DNA of 64,000 nt from Zopfochytrium polystomum (Eukaryota > Chytridiomycota > Chytridiomycetes > Chytridiales > Chytridiaceae), in contig JAIVFJ010000009.1 of assembly GCA_025765615.1 (NCBI GenBank), positions 186,001-250,000 of the forward strand, in the 5' to 3' direction. The notes below the pieces were generated by a model, which searched no databases, was not told the DNA's origin, and saw nothing but the letters and a program-made list of their open reading frames with translations. The position numbers were made by a program, and so were the translations under genes. Of this stretch, positions 11,069-23,174 are shown piece by piece. Each line of letters starts with the position of its first letter. The first letter of the stretch is position 1.

Positions 11069-12055
11069 AAAAATTTGCAAGCAAAAAGCGGCACAAGCAT
11101 CGTTCGACTTCTTTTTCCTGCTTTTTTTCCTGCTCCCACCACCAAACAAGGCTCCCTCCAACGAGCAGCCAACGAACCTCCCCTCCCCCAGGATTTGTTT
11201 CACGCAACGTGCAGCTTTTTCTCTTGAAGCCCTCGTTTGGAGCCGATAATTGTTGATGTCTGTGGCTACCCGAGACCCCCGCTTCGCCCTTGCTGCGATC
11301 ATTGCCCCAACCCCTTGACCTCAAACTTTCCTCTGCTTTTTCTTTTCCCTCTGAAACTGACCTCAATCCTTTCTTTCCGTCGATTTGATCGACTGTTGTT
11401 GATTCATTCTTCTTAGTTTCCCCTAGCCTCCTCCCTAATGCTTTCCCCCGTCCAGAAAGAATATAATCCGAAATAATACCTTCTTGAAGGTTCCACCAAC
11501 AAAGCTAGTCTTTTTCGCAGAGTGCGTTTATTCTTGAACAACATTCATCTCACTTTGCCGGCTTTCCTCGTGTGTATTGGATCGACCTTGCGCGTTTGTA
11601 ATAATGTGAAGAAAACAGCCACAAGCCATATCATTTGCTTCCATTTTGGTGTTTATTCAGTCCGAATATAGGCAAGGAAAAAAGAGGCCGGATAGCTTTG
11701 GAAGTGAGACTCGAAGGAGAAAGCAGCGAGAAAAACGATGGACTAAAACGAAGGGAATAAAAGAAAAGTGATGATGGAAGAAACAAAAGCAGAAGAAAAA
11801 AAGAAGTAAGAAGTGAGAGAGGTTGGCTATGCTTCTAGTGGTGAACTTTTTTGGGGGGCGAAAGTGTCAAGCGATTTGCGGGCGGGGGGGATGAAGAAAG
11901 GCTCGCAAAGTGGGGGTGGGTTGGGGGGGGACAAAAAGGTGAGGTGTTTCGGGTAGTCTTTGGGGAAATTCTTCGTTACAATTGTGTACAACCTTTTTAG
12001 CTCACAAGAAGCTTCTCAGCGCCTCTCTCTTCTTTTTCCTTCCTCTTTCTCCCCT
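11069..12055. other. Convergent 3' intergenic region
   Basis: This gap lies between the stop codons of the convergent flavocytochrome gene and the large glycosyltransferase fusion gene. It has poly-pyrimidine and, from about 11840, G-rich runs. No gene or clear polyadenylation hexamer stands out. Confidence 0.45.
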
Positions 12056-15000
12056 TTAAAACCTCCTCCCCTTGCCGGCGTGACTCACGTACTCCTTGTA
12101 CGACGGCGGGCGAATGTAGACGGGCCGCGGGCGCTGCTGCAAAGGCACCGGTGCCGCCGCCGCCGGGATCGCCACTGCGGCAGCAACCACCGTCGAAGGC
12201 GATGCCGCGAGAGGCGGCTGCGCAGGCACGGCTGTCGCGCCGACCGCGACTCCACCGCGACTCCAACCGCGACTCCCGCCCCGCCAGACGACCGCCGCCC
12301 ACCCCCGACCGCGGCCGCGGCCGCCATCGCCGCCGCCCCGCCGCCCCACGCGGTCCGCGACGGCCGCTCCGGACCGCCCGCACCGCCGGACACCTCGACG
12401 GCCGGCGGCACCGCGATTTCCGCGGTCGACGCCGGCTGCTGCTGCACCGCCAGCGACTGCAACGGCGGCGCCGCCGCCCCCGGAGCGTGCAGCGGCAGCG
12501 GCAAGTCCTCGAGCGCGCGCTTTTCCCCTCCGCGCGCGCCGCGCGACAGGTACACTGTCCCCGCGACGCCGGCGACAACCACCACGGCCGCCAGCACGAT
12601 GCCCGCGATCGCGCCGCCCGACAGCGTCGACTTGCTCGCCGTGTTGCCGTCCTCCGGCCCGCCGCCGCCGCCGTTCCCTGGCGTTCCGGTCGTGGTCGCG
12701 TTCCCGCCGTTCTGCGTGGTCCCCGGGGCCGGGGCGGTGATCAGCGATTTCTGGACGCCGACAGAGAGCTCCTTGCCCGCGGGGAGCACGGGGCATCGGC
12801 AGGTCGCGCGGGACGGCGGTGAGAGCGCGGTCAGGCGGCACTGGTCGGTGGACCATGACGCGGTGGCGGCGTCAAAGACGGTGCAGCCGAGCGTCTTGTT
12901 GGGGAGCAAGGGGGAGACCAGGAGGCCGTTTGCGGCGTATTCGAAAGAGGACAGGTCGATGCCGGGGAGGAAGGCGTCGGTGAGGGTGATGTTGACGTCG
13001 GCGCCGGTCGCGACCAGCGGCAGCTCCGTGTCCTGGTCGTAGAACGTCGCGTCGACGGCAATTTCGTTGACAGAGACCAGGGTGCCGGTCGGCAGGCCCG
13101 TCGTGCCTTTGCTGCCGCAGTCGAACGCGACGTAGTCCTTTGTGGTGGCCAGGCCGCCGCTGGAAAGGTCGACCGAGCAGTACTGGTTTTCCGTCGAGAG
13201 ACCGAGTCCGACGGTTCGTGAAAGGAAGCCCGACGTGAAAACGAAGGGGTATTCCTGAGGAGCTTTTACGCGGACGAGGCAGGACCCCAGGGCTGCCAGG
13301 GCCCCGTCGATCGAGCCCGCGACTTGCGCCAGGTCGATCGCCGATGAGTTTGTGCCGACAAATGAACCGAGGACTTGCTCAATTATTTCATAGAACGCGG
13401 TGGATGAAGCAATAGACATGCAAGTGCTTGGATACTCCTGCTTTCCAGCCGTTTTAACGCCGGCAATTGCAGTCTGAAGAATGGTTGCAAGCACTGGAAT
13501 ATCGTCAGCAGTGATCTTGTAACCAGTTCCCACTGCAGTTTGAAGAAGCGAGGCAATAAATGGACCGTTGCTCGAAGTGTCCAGGAGCATGTCGTCCAGC
13601 AGAGTTTCAATGAGCTGCATGGTAATGTTAAACTCTGGGGACTGGGGCTTGATTTGCAAAGCGGCCACTGCGGCAGCCTTTGACGCAGTATAAATGTTTT
13701 TCGTGCTTTCGTAGTCCTTCAAAGTCTGCGAAACATATGAGCAGAGCTGAGTGGAACAGCCGTCTCGGCGCTGGACGATAGCCGGCGGCGGCGTGTCAAT
13801 GTTGACAACAGAGAATTGCGTCGAAATCCCCGAAACCGACGATCCAGAGGCGTCGTTGATGACAGCCTTTATTTGGTACTGTCCGCTTCCAAAGTCAAGC
13901 ATTGAAAAGTGCGGTGAGAGTGTGGTGGATCCCACTTGAGTCCACGGGTCAGTTGAGCTTTGGCGCACAAGGAAACTGTAGGACAGCGGGGTGGACGCGG
14001 AGTCCGTCACCCAAAGCGGACAACTGTATTGTAGCGGCGTGGACGCGTCTACGGACTGAGTTTGAATCTGGCAGAAGCCGCCACTAGGCTGATCCAAAGT
14101 TTTGAAGGTTACCGACGCCCGGCCTGAAAATTTCAGCTGGGGATCGGTGACGGACACCATCACGCAGTAAAGCGCATCGGCTAGCAATGCTCCTGCTGCA
14201 AACTTGAGCGTCCGCACATTTGGCTGACTCAAGTCGACCAAAAACAGAGTGGGGTTGCCAAAGTCAATTTTCGTGTAGGACGGACCGTCGCAGCTTGACC
14301 AGGAGAATGTTAGGTCTTTGAATGCTGACTTTGTTGTGGACGAGTCTACACTAGCCACGAGAGCGAATTGAGACGAGAACGCGGACGGTTGACCGTCGTG
14401 CAGAAGAATCTTCACAGACGGCAGCGCTTCATTGATAACAGTGATGTTGGCCGGGTACTGGCTAGTGGACGACACGCCGGTCATCAGGTTTGTCAAAGTA
14501 ACGCCGAGGGTGTAGACTCCGACATCGGCAAAGCCAGTCAGGTCGTTGTCGAAGCACGACGACAGCCTTTCGGCCAGAAGAGGAACGCAAGGCAGTCCAC
14601 CGTGAGAGCAAGTCCAAGTGCACTGGAAAACATGGTCGTCGAGTGTACTGTACGAGTCGTCAAATGCGATGGCATCAATGACCAGGCGCTGCTGGAGGCT
14701 AACAGTTCTTGAGCTTCCAGGCGAAATTACCAGGTTGTTCATAGCGGTGTTGAACTTGTATGGAGCTGTGAACCAGTCTGATTGGTCGGCGTACTTGTAT
14801 TGCAAAACGAGGTGGCAGGTGTCTTTGGGCTTCAGTGAGAACGGCGGAATCACAAGCTGAGCAGTAGAAGCCTCGGTTATGTTCACCCCAGTGCAACCGT
14901 CACCGCCCACGGACCACCGATACTTAATCTGAGATGTTACACCGCATGCTTGGGAACCCGACGCAAGCAGCGTTTGGAACTTTCCAACGCGAACGGACTT

Positions 15001-18000
15001 TTTGTTTACACCTTTCACAACAACAAGCGGGACAGAGTTGTCGCGCACTCTGTTGATCACGATGGTGTCGGACGACGAGGCGCCAAGGAAGTTTTGGAGC
15101 GTCACCGTCAAATTGTAGGTTTCGAACTGCGCGTTAGGGTCAGCGGGCAGCCAGAAAGCTGTTGCCGGAACGGTAAGCATCGGTGCTCCTTTGATGAATG
15201 CGGAGAGACCGTCATTCAAGGCATTCTGCAACGCTTGGTACTGCGAGCTTGACGGGTCAACATTTGAAGATGACGTAAATGAGACCGAAGAGCCACTGAG
15301 GGAGAACAGGCGACCGGCTGAGCCATACGACGATGAAAGATCGAGTTCAAGGTCGGCGCAAAGCGGCAAGTACGCTGGGCCCTCTGCAGTTACTGACGGT
15401 GAAGGAACATTGTCTGGTCCGTCGACCGTGAGACGACTGGCAATCATGACAGTCAAGTCTTCGTCCACAGCCGACAGAGAGTTTGGTTTCACCTCGATAG
15501 TACCCTGCGGAATAATTGCCGCAAGATCGTAAGCCGTGAACTGCGATTGCAAATTAATCTTTATCCTAGTGGCGCTCAACTGCTGGAAAGTGCAGTCATC
15601 AGGGCTATCGGTTCTGTACAGCTTGCTCCAAGCCTCGCTGACGGGCTGAGACTGGAAAATGGCACTGCATGGAAGCGGTCCCGACGTATCCAGTTCACTG
15701 ATGACACCGAAAGACTGAACTGTTTGGGCGTTCACGACAGTTGCGGGCTTGTCCAGGTCAATGTAAATGCCCGAGCCGGTGTCAGAGAACTTGGCGGCAA
15801 CTACTTGTGGACCTTTTGTGTAAACTGACAGAGGAATCGTTGGTGGGTTCGTTCTAGAGTTTGGCACAGGAAGGAAAATTGCTGCGCTGTATAGATTGTT
15901 TGAAGACTTGGGGACGGTCATTGAAAAGCCGATGGAGTAGTATCCGCTCTTTTTGATGTTTGGAAGCGTGCAGGACGCGCTGTAGGCACTCTCGATCGTC
16001 ATAGCTGTGGAAACTCCAAACTCGGTGGTGTTGAAAATGCAAACACCTTCACCGAATTCTACGAGGTCTGCACCGGAAATTGATATTTTCTGCCCGTCAG
16101 TGTTGGCTAACAAGGTTCCAGCTGTCACGCTGAAAACTTGAGCATTGTTCGAGTAGTATCGAATCAGAAGAGGTGATGAGCTATTCACTGTCAAATGAGC
16201 CGTGCCGGAAGTGCCCGGGAAATTTGACAGATCCAAAGTCACGACTAGTATAGAGGAACTGAAGAATGTAACTTGGTCCGACGAAAGCAGCTGATCTTCC
16301 AAATGAACAAGAACATTGGAGTCAAAGTTGCTTCCAAGAAGTTTAACTTGCACTTTGCTCTTTGGCACAATTGAAGGCTCGACTCCAGACAGCTTCAGCG
16401 TTGATGGCTTGTAGGCAGTGTCAACAAAACCAATCGGGCAGTTTTGGACTGAGGAAACCGAGGTGGTCGGAGACGAGTATGGCAAGTCATTTACAGACTG
16501 GTAAGTGTTTTCCATATAGTAATTGACGTTCGAAACGTCGAGAGAAGACAACCTTGAAAGTAGAGAGCTATTAATTTGGACCATGCCTCACGAATGTTAC
16601 TCACGAATAGAATCCGTTTGCAAGACTCGGCTGGACGTCAGTCACCGGGGCACCGAATGGTTTTCCGCCCTTGGAAATGATAACCTCGTTATTCAAAGGA
16701 ACTCCGGCGGCGGAAGCTCCCGCAATGGACCCAACATCCATGTACTGAATGGTGTTGTTTCTGAAAAGGTAGAGCCACTCAGTATTTTATTTTTATTTAG
16801 ACGAACGTTCACGCATTCACTTACTGGAACCAAGCTTGAGCTAAACCCGGGTACGGCGCCTTGATGTTATAGTTATTTACAAAGTTTGATTTTGGCGGAA
16901 CGATGGGCCGATTGTATACACCCGCCGAAATCATTGCATATGATTGCGCTTTTTTCAGCTGCTCATAGTCCTTATACTGCGAAATGTGTTAGGGTATGAG
17001 GAACTTTGAACACATCTACTACTCACGAAATTAAACGGTATCGTGTCAGGAACAATAATCTTCGTCACAGCCCAGGCATCAGAGTATTTGTCTGGTGTGC
17101 ATGGTAGTGCAGAAACAATGGGAAGACCTGCTTGAGTGTAGTCCGAGTAAACCGGCAATAGCACTGGCAAGGTCTTAAGAACGTTTCCTGACAGCGAACC
17201 AGCGGACTGTCGACCAAAGTCCCAACAGCTGAGCAAAAAAAAATTAGTCCGAACCCATTGACGTCAACTTTTAAAAAGTTTGCTTACAATGCCTTCGACT
17301 TATCGGCCCAAATTTGAGTAAGTCCAACTTGAATGGCTGACTTGCCCGAGGCATCAACATATGCAGGGCAGGCAATGGTCGGAGTGGCAGTTGCCGTGGT
17401 AGTTGAGTTTGCCTGATATCCACGTCGGACCAGCGCCTCGTCAAAAGAAATGCCATGCTTTTCAAAGAAGACTTTGCGCGTGTGATCAAACACGACCTTG
17501 TGCTGTTGCGAGAAGGATTTCTCAGCGTGGGCGTATGGCCGCAACATTCGCAGTTGGTTTTCCTTCAAGCTGGTCCGGGCCGACATTGAGCTTGCGTGTT
17601 TACGGTACCAGTGAAGGGATTCGGGCACCGCTTGAAGGGTATGCTTCTCGCTGAGGGAAACTTTCGCGAGGAACTCGTAGTCTTCAAAGCCCACACCTTT
17701 GTCCTCGGTGAAGCCGCCAAAGTCGATAAACATTTTTCGCCGAACCATCATCGTGGCGTCGCCAAAAACATTTTCGAGCATACCGGCCGCACTGGCGTCT
17801 CCAAGTGGAATGTAGCGCTTGCTGGAGTAGGCTGCGGATGGGCGAGCAAGACCAGAGAAAGTGTCGTGCCCGGCTGTAACAACGTCTGCCTTGGTCTTTA
17901 GCGCTGCACGCAGCATCGTTTCAATTTGATGTGGCTTTGAGTAATCATCATCGTCAATAAAGAGAATGTACTGGCCGCGGGCAGCTTTGGCTCCAGTGTT

Positions 18001-20257
18001 TCTTGCAGCACCCAAATAACGATTCGGCTCCAGCATGACTTTCCAGCCTTTCGTCGTCCACCAATTCCACGAAAGATTCTCAAGGAATGACAATGCAGCG
18101 GGATCGGTGGAACCATCGTCCACAATAATCACTTCAAAGTTCTTGTACGTCTGCGATTCTATGGACTCAATGGTTTGTTTAAGAAGCTTGATTCGGTTGT
18201 GGTGGACAATGACCAGTGAGACGAGAGGTTCTTCTTGGGACAGGGGGTCAATGTGCTTCTTTGGCTTGGCGCTTTGAAGTAGTTGAACCCATTGGGCGGC
18301 CAAAGAGACCTCAGTAAATTTAGGGCTGACGACGGTGGCTAATACGATCCAGTTTAGTTACAATGAATGTGAAACGTGAGCTACATTTACCAGTTCCTTC
18401 CTGGATCAGCTCCCGAAGACGCACAGCAAGGGAAACTTCCTCTGGTTGTGTAGCAACGAGAGTGGCATCGGATGATGTGACCAAATCCCGCAAGGCGCTT
18501 TTCGTCGACCCAATCAGGGGAACATTGGCTGCTAAAATCATTTGGAGCATTGCACCAGAACCATCATTGGTAGAGGGCAAGACTGCAAGTCGTCCAGCAG
18601 AGCGATCGGTCAGGTATTTAATAATATTTTCGGGTTCTCTCGTGGGTCGAATAGTCCAGGATATGTCTCCAGACTCCCAGCTACCAGAGCGGAGTTCAAT
18701 ATACTCTTCCGAAGAAAATCCATAAACAGTAGAAGGCGATCCCAGGAACGTCACCTTTAGGGCTTGTGACTCCCGATCCGCCAGCAAGATATCGATTGCA
18801 TCGCAAAATACTTTCAAGCCGCCTCCGATAGTCATAGGTCCAACAAAGACAAGCTCTTCTATCGGCCGAACATGCTCGTCCACAGGTGGAAGGGTCGACA
18901 CTTTTGGTGGTGCAAAGCTAGGAATAATTCGTTGGTTGGATTTTGTAACATTCCACTCATTAGAGACTGCGAATCGTTGTAGAACACTCGACGTGAAGAC
19001 CGCCGTGTCCTGAACAGTTAAAAGACATGGGTTATCGAATGAGATAGATGGCGAACGAGGTTCCACTTACAGCGAGTTCGACCGACTTCTGTTGCATGAA
19101 ATCCAGCTTTAGTGCCTTTAAGTCAACCGGTCGGTAGTCCTCATCGCCGGAATCGAGCCGCTCCAAGTAGCCTTTCGGGAAGGTGTCCATTCCAACTATG
19201 AAGTGAGTCTTCCACGCAACGAGGCCTTGCGATTGGGCTAAAAGCGTGAAGTAGCCCACACCAGATGAGGCGGAGAAGTACACATGGCTGAACGCCTCCT
19301 CTGATTTCAAAAGATATTGGTACGCGTTGTACGAAAGCTCTTCCAACTTCTGCTCTCCAAAGTTGACTCCCGATGGGGGAAGCCTTCGAGGAAGGTTTGG
19401 GTAGAATTAGCTTTACGATGACCGTTGCCCGAAGCGAACAAAAGTGTCTTACCCGTTGACGGTTATTCCCTGCGCTGCGAATTTGGCGGCAACTGAGGTG
19501 AAGAGGGAGCTGGACTCGCCCACATAGACAACCGTTACGGTGTAACCATTTACGTTCAATTCTCGAATTAGCTCGCTTGTTGACTGAGAGCGGCCGTCCG
19601 TCGAGCCACCGAGTACACCAAGCTCCTCGACGAAGAAGCACACTGTGTTTGGTTTTGGCTCTTGTTGAACGCCTTTTGAGGATAGTTAGCGTCACTCGTA
19701 TTCAAAAAAGGATCGAAGGCAGCGGGGATGGATTGGGTTGTCAGGGTGTCGGGGACACTGACGTGTCATACTTACTTGCGGTGGGCAGGCTTTCTTCGCA
19801 AGAACTGCCAGCGTATCCGAGATCGCATAGGCAGTGACCACTTCGTACAACAGTTCCATGACCAGAACATTTTAGTGGTCCTTGGTAGAATCCTAAGTTG
19901 ATAAAAAAAAAAATGTTACACAAACAACGCTGAGGTTTACGAAAAGGCAGGTTGCGCATTCTCACCACCGAAAGTGAAGTCATAGATCTCTTCGGAAATG
20001 GCTTGAAACTGTGTGAAGCGGGAAATCAGTCACGAAATTGCCCGACATTTAGGTCGTGGAGGGCATGGTACCTGATTACTCAAACTGTACTCCGAATTTA
20101 GTGCCCACAAGCCCACTAATATAGCCATCCCAGCAGCCAAAAATGCAGCTATTGACCGCCACGCCCACGCTGCTCGTGACTTTTCGCGAGGACTGCATTT
20201 TTCAGACGATGAGCCGAGCAGGGGCTCGTGCTCTGAAGTGTCTTTCCAGACACCCAT
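12056..20257 (-). CDS. Membrane-spanning GT4-GT2 glycosyltransferase fused to IPT/REJ/GPS-type ectodomain
   Basis: Twelve exons give about 2,500 residues. Phase-checked exons are 20257-20072, 20008-19966, 19892-19776, 19672-19453, 19383-19071, 19009-18391, 18338-17288, 17228-17027, 16976-16825, 16760-16605 and 16567 to about 12278, with a last exon from about 12221. Order: short cytosolic start with an acidic dileucine (EHEPLL); membrane anchor (about residues 35-55); EGF-like motif (CSGHG...CLCDLGYAGSSC); GT4-type domain (about 115-495) with VFFVEELGVLGGST and FVGPMTIGGGLKVF; GT2-type domain (about 520-800) with VSLVIVHHNR, VDDGSTD, a DxD in LFIDDDD and GFEDYEF; a linker; one or two IPT/TIG-like beta modules; REJ-like repeats (FQCTWTCSHGG); a Cys/Trp GPS-like motif near 12780-12900; membrane segment (about 2330-2355); tail ending with RPPSYKEY. 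With both ends cytosolic, the enzymes and ectodomain would face the lumen or outside. Substrate and partners are unknown. The last intron is inferred because it restores a sensible tail. Confidence 0.8.
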
Positions 20258-20689
20258 TCTCGTGGGTGAAACCGATGAACGCCGAGTGTGGTGCGAGCTA
20301 GACGTCGAAGAGGTCGTTGAATGAAGGTTCTAGCTGAAAGTTCGTGTCAGAACGCGTCGAACCACGCGGGCTTCGTGGGAGAGAACGCGAGTGTGTCAAC
20401 CACTGCTGCTGTTGTTCAGGAACCGTTGAACACCTACGCTCTGTTCTCAACTCTACCTTACAGCCGGGAGATCAGCAATTTGAGAGGTAGAAGTGAGAGA
20501 GAGGGCGCCAAGCGCGAATGTGGCGTATCCCCTATTGAAAATGAAGGTGACAGGACGCGTTCAGGAAGTAAAAATTTTTCCGGAATTTGGATTGGAGGTA
20601 ACGGTTGCAACTGGCACGTGTTTGACAATCGATGCAATTGTCACGCACGCAGAAGTACATGCTGTAATATTATTACTTTTAATTAAAAT
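20258..20689 (-). other. Intergenic between Dcp1 and the glycosyltransferase fusion gene
   Basis: This is the 432-nt gap between two tandem minus-strand genes, and it must hold the promoter of the large fusion gene and the 3' end of Dcp1. An AT-rich patch near 20665-20690 fits the Dcp1 3' end. No other feature is evident. Confidence 0.4.
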
Positions 20690-21662
20690 TCAGTAGTTCT
20701 TGTAGGATGCATACAGCGCAGACTGAAACGAAGGAGACTGTCGTGCCAATGAGCGCAAGGTATACCCAAAAAGGAGGTCAGCTACTCGTACCTGAAGAAG
20801 CTGGTTGAACCGTGCGTAAAACTCGTCAAAGGACAGAGACCTAGACGCCGTTCCATGGTATAAGCCATCGGTGTAGTTGAACACGTCAATCAAGGAGTTT
20901 AACGTGTATGGAGTGGTTCCCTTCAGACAAGAAAAAAAAATTTCAGTACGAATAGTTTAGGGCTGTCGGCGAACAGTTACTGTTGATAAAGGGCCAGCGT
21001 CCGCTTGCGCACGCGCAAAAAGATCCATAATGCTCATCACGGCTTGGCTATCCTGATTACCATCCGGTACCACCGCGTCGTCGTGAGGGTTTTCCGAAAT
21101 CGGACTAAAGTCTTTGTTCCAAAAGTAGTGGATTATGCACAAACGATACGGCGGGAGTACTGCGCACGACTCACTCTCCCAACAACTGGACGAAGCGGTC
21201 CCTGTCATCTAGGGAGAACATCCATAATCCTTGAACCAGACCTGACGGATGATCAGAGGGTGCGCTGGAGTGCAACGGGGTCACAGCAGATCTAATTACC
21301 CTCAGGTGTCTTATAGATAAGGTAATTCTCCATTGTCTGATACTCCATCGACGGGAATAGGCCGAAAGTGAAGGTATCCAGACTGAGGCGATTGAGGATC
21401 ATAAAAGAAAAGAACGGTGCCTGTTGATCGGCGGGTGAGGAAGAGACTTCCCTCAATCCCGCGCTTGGCCTGGTGTCGAATTGGCAGCGTTATCAGAGGC
21501 AAGGACATCGTGTCCATCCCTTGTGGAACCCACCCAAGATTGCTTGTCGAGATCATAGTTGTACACCACCACGTAGGACGCTGTGTCGATGATGTCTGTA
21601 ACGGCTGGATCGTGGCGCTGTAAGACGGACTGATTGATGGATTTTCGTTGGATGTCTTCCAT
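20690..21662 (-). CDS. DCP1: mRNA-decapping enzyme subunit Dcp1
   Basis: Dcp1 activates the decapping enzyme Dcp2 in 5'-3' mRNA decay, in cytoplasm and P-bodies. The ATG at 21660-21662 opens MEDIQRKSINQSVLQRHDPA followed by VTDIIDTASYVVVYNYD, matching the start of the family EVH1-like domain (LAALKQHDPYITSIADLTGQ in animals). A second exon gives GIEGSLFLTRRSTG (compare GTLFVYRRS) and later exons give MENYLIYKTPEG and LWMFSLDDRDRFVQLLGE, the strands and helix that close the fold. Downstream exons encode a low-complexity linker, a conserved-looking SIMDLFARAQADAG block and the C-terminal SPSFQSALYASYKNY before TGA at 20690-20692. One splice junction in the middle (about 21360-21440) is not resolved by eye. 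The gene sits between eL32 and the fusion gene, all in the same direction. Confidence 0.87.
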
Positions 21663-21859
21663 CTTGCTGAAGAAATGTGCGCCATTTGTAAAAGTGAACA
21701 TGCGCCCCATGTATTCCAGGCGATCTCCGCGCCTACATCGATTCTCAAGGGACCAAGGTGGACCCGAGAAGCGCCAAACCCAACCCCCACTCATCAAACT
21801 ACCAAGACAACAAAGGAACTCGCAAGCAAAGTAGACGCAATCCACCAATTCCCTTCAAC

Positions 21860-22314
21860 TTAAGAAGACTCTGCTGCACGAACACGGCCACCCGCGTTCG
21901 TGATCTTCACATCCAGCTGCTTAGCCCTCTCAAGGATAGCAATCCTGTTCCGGGAGCTGACATTGTGGGCGATTTCGGCAGCGTAGGTCCTGTTGTGCAT
22001 CAAGAGAAGCTCCAGGTCGTTGACGTTGCTGATGGGGAACTTCTTGAAGCCGTTGGGAAGAAGGTGACGGGTCTTCGAGTTCGAACCGTAACCGATCTTG
22101 GGCATGGCAATGTTGCCCTTGAACCGCCGACGGACACGGTTGTCAATACCCCTAGGCTTCCGCCATGATGCCTGAAACAATCACCCAATTAGTTCCAGAA
22201 GCTACGATGTGGGTCAGAACTTACACCAACACGCTTGAAGCGGTCGGACTGGAAGCGGAAGAACTTCTTCGTCCTCTTCTTGACGATCTCGAGCTTGTTA
22301 AGGGGAGTGACCAT
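21860..22314 (-). CDS. RPL32: 60S ribosomal protein eL32
   Basis: Two coding exons join as [13 protein letters not shown]: 22314 to about 22226 and from about 22180 down to TAA at 21860-21862, about 136 residues, the normal family length. The product matches eL32 throughout: [51 protein letters not shown] and [11 protein letters not shown]. The start codon directly follows a TTTCTAG acceptor. A donor-like GTGTAAAAG near 22455 indicates a 5'-UTR intron of about 140 nt, common in ribosomal protein genes. The gene is divergent from uS9. Confidence 0.96.
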
Positions 22315-22486
22315 CTAGAAATCGATGAAAAAAAGTTAGCCCATATGATGAATCCAATAGGGATGCAGATCGATGCGTTAACAAAAATGGAAACAAAAGC
22401 CACAGTTCTACGGCATTGGCATCTAGCGTCGAAGTACATTCCTAGCTTTTACACCGATTGCGAAACGGAGCGGTGACGATCGCTTC

Positions 22487-22521
22487 GGGTGGGATGGGAT
22501 GGGATGGAATAGGTGGGATGG
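22487..22521 (-). promoter_or_regulatory. CCCATCCCATC tract upstream of eL32
   Basis: On the minus (sense) strand this reads as repeated CATCCCATCCCATCCCA. It lies about 175-205 nt before the eL32 ATG, or only tens of nucleotides from it once the likely 5'-UTR intron is removed. The same pattern occurs in sense orientation just upstream of uS9, so it looks like a shared ribosomal-protein promoter or leader element. Function is inferred from recurrence only. Confidence 0.45.
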
Positions 22522-23174
22522 TGGCCGAGGACCGATGATCTCACCTTGGCTGACTTGGATCCTTTTTTTTTTGTACCACGCACCAAACCTTTTCACAAGC
22601 AGCCCGAAAGCAGTGCCACCAACAATTAGCGTACTTGCTAATGCATTCTGCCGGTGCCGTGAGCTGTTAATGTCTGGGAAGCTCCAGCATCAGCTGGGTT
22701 GGACCTTACAGACAACCCGAAGTGAAAGAAAGGCGAAACGAATATCAGTTTTGCGGCCTCGAAGTCTAAATTTTGCACGCTTGGCGGTTGGGTGTGCCTT
22801 CTCTGAGGACGCAGGAAGTGTGTCGCCATTGCACAGAATATCAAAGCCTTTTAAAGATATGTGACAGAGCATTCGAATGGCCCAGGTGGTCGATACATTC
22901 CGTTCTTGTATTGACGGCACTCTTTTGGTGAGGGGTGAGCACAAATTAGACTTCCACAGCTTCCAACCACGTAAGCCCCTTTTCTACCCATTTCTACCGA
23001 GCGACGTCTCTTTGCTTGAACTGTGGCAGCAAGAGCGGCCGATAGCGAACTGGGGTCCAACTGGCGTCCAACAGCCGTCCTGAAATTGGCTGGAGGAATT
23101 CGTTTCGCCTTGTCAAACTTCAAGTGAGCCGTGCGCAAGGACCCATCCGAACTTTCCACAAGCCTTCCACCACC
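22522..23174. other. Divergent intergenic region eL32 / uS9
   Basis: This region lies between the CCCATC tracts of two divergent ribosomal protein genes and should hold both promoters. Only short shadow frames are present. No TATA box is evident. Confidence 0.4.

Noticed and set aside
10024..11302. Long minus-strand frames across the flavocytochrome 3' half
   Set aside because: They are GC-driven shadows; the sense strand carries the FAD and NADPH motifs.
12085..12280. Arg-rich C-terminal tail of the fusion protein ending at 12085
   Set aside because: A phased short intron gives a more protein-like tail with PPSY ending at 12056, so the read-through was not used as the main model.
21417..21863. 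Plus-strand frames opposite Dcp1
   Set aside because: They have no domain content; the minus strand matches Dcp1 block by block.
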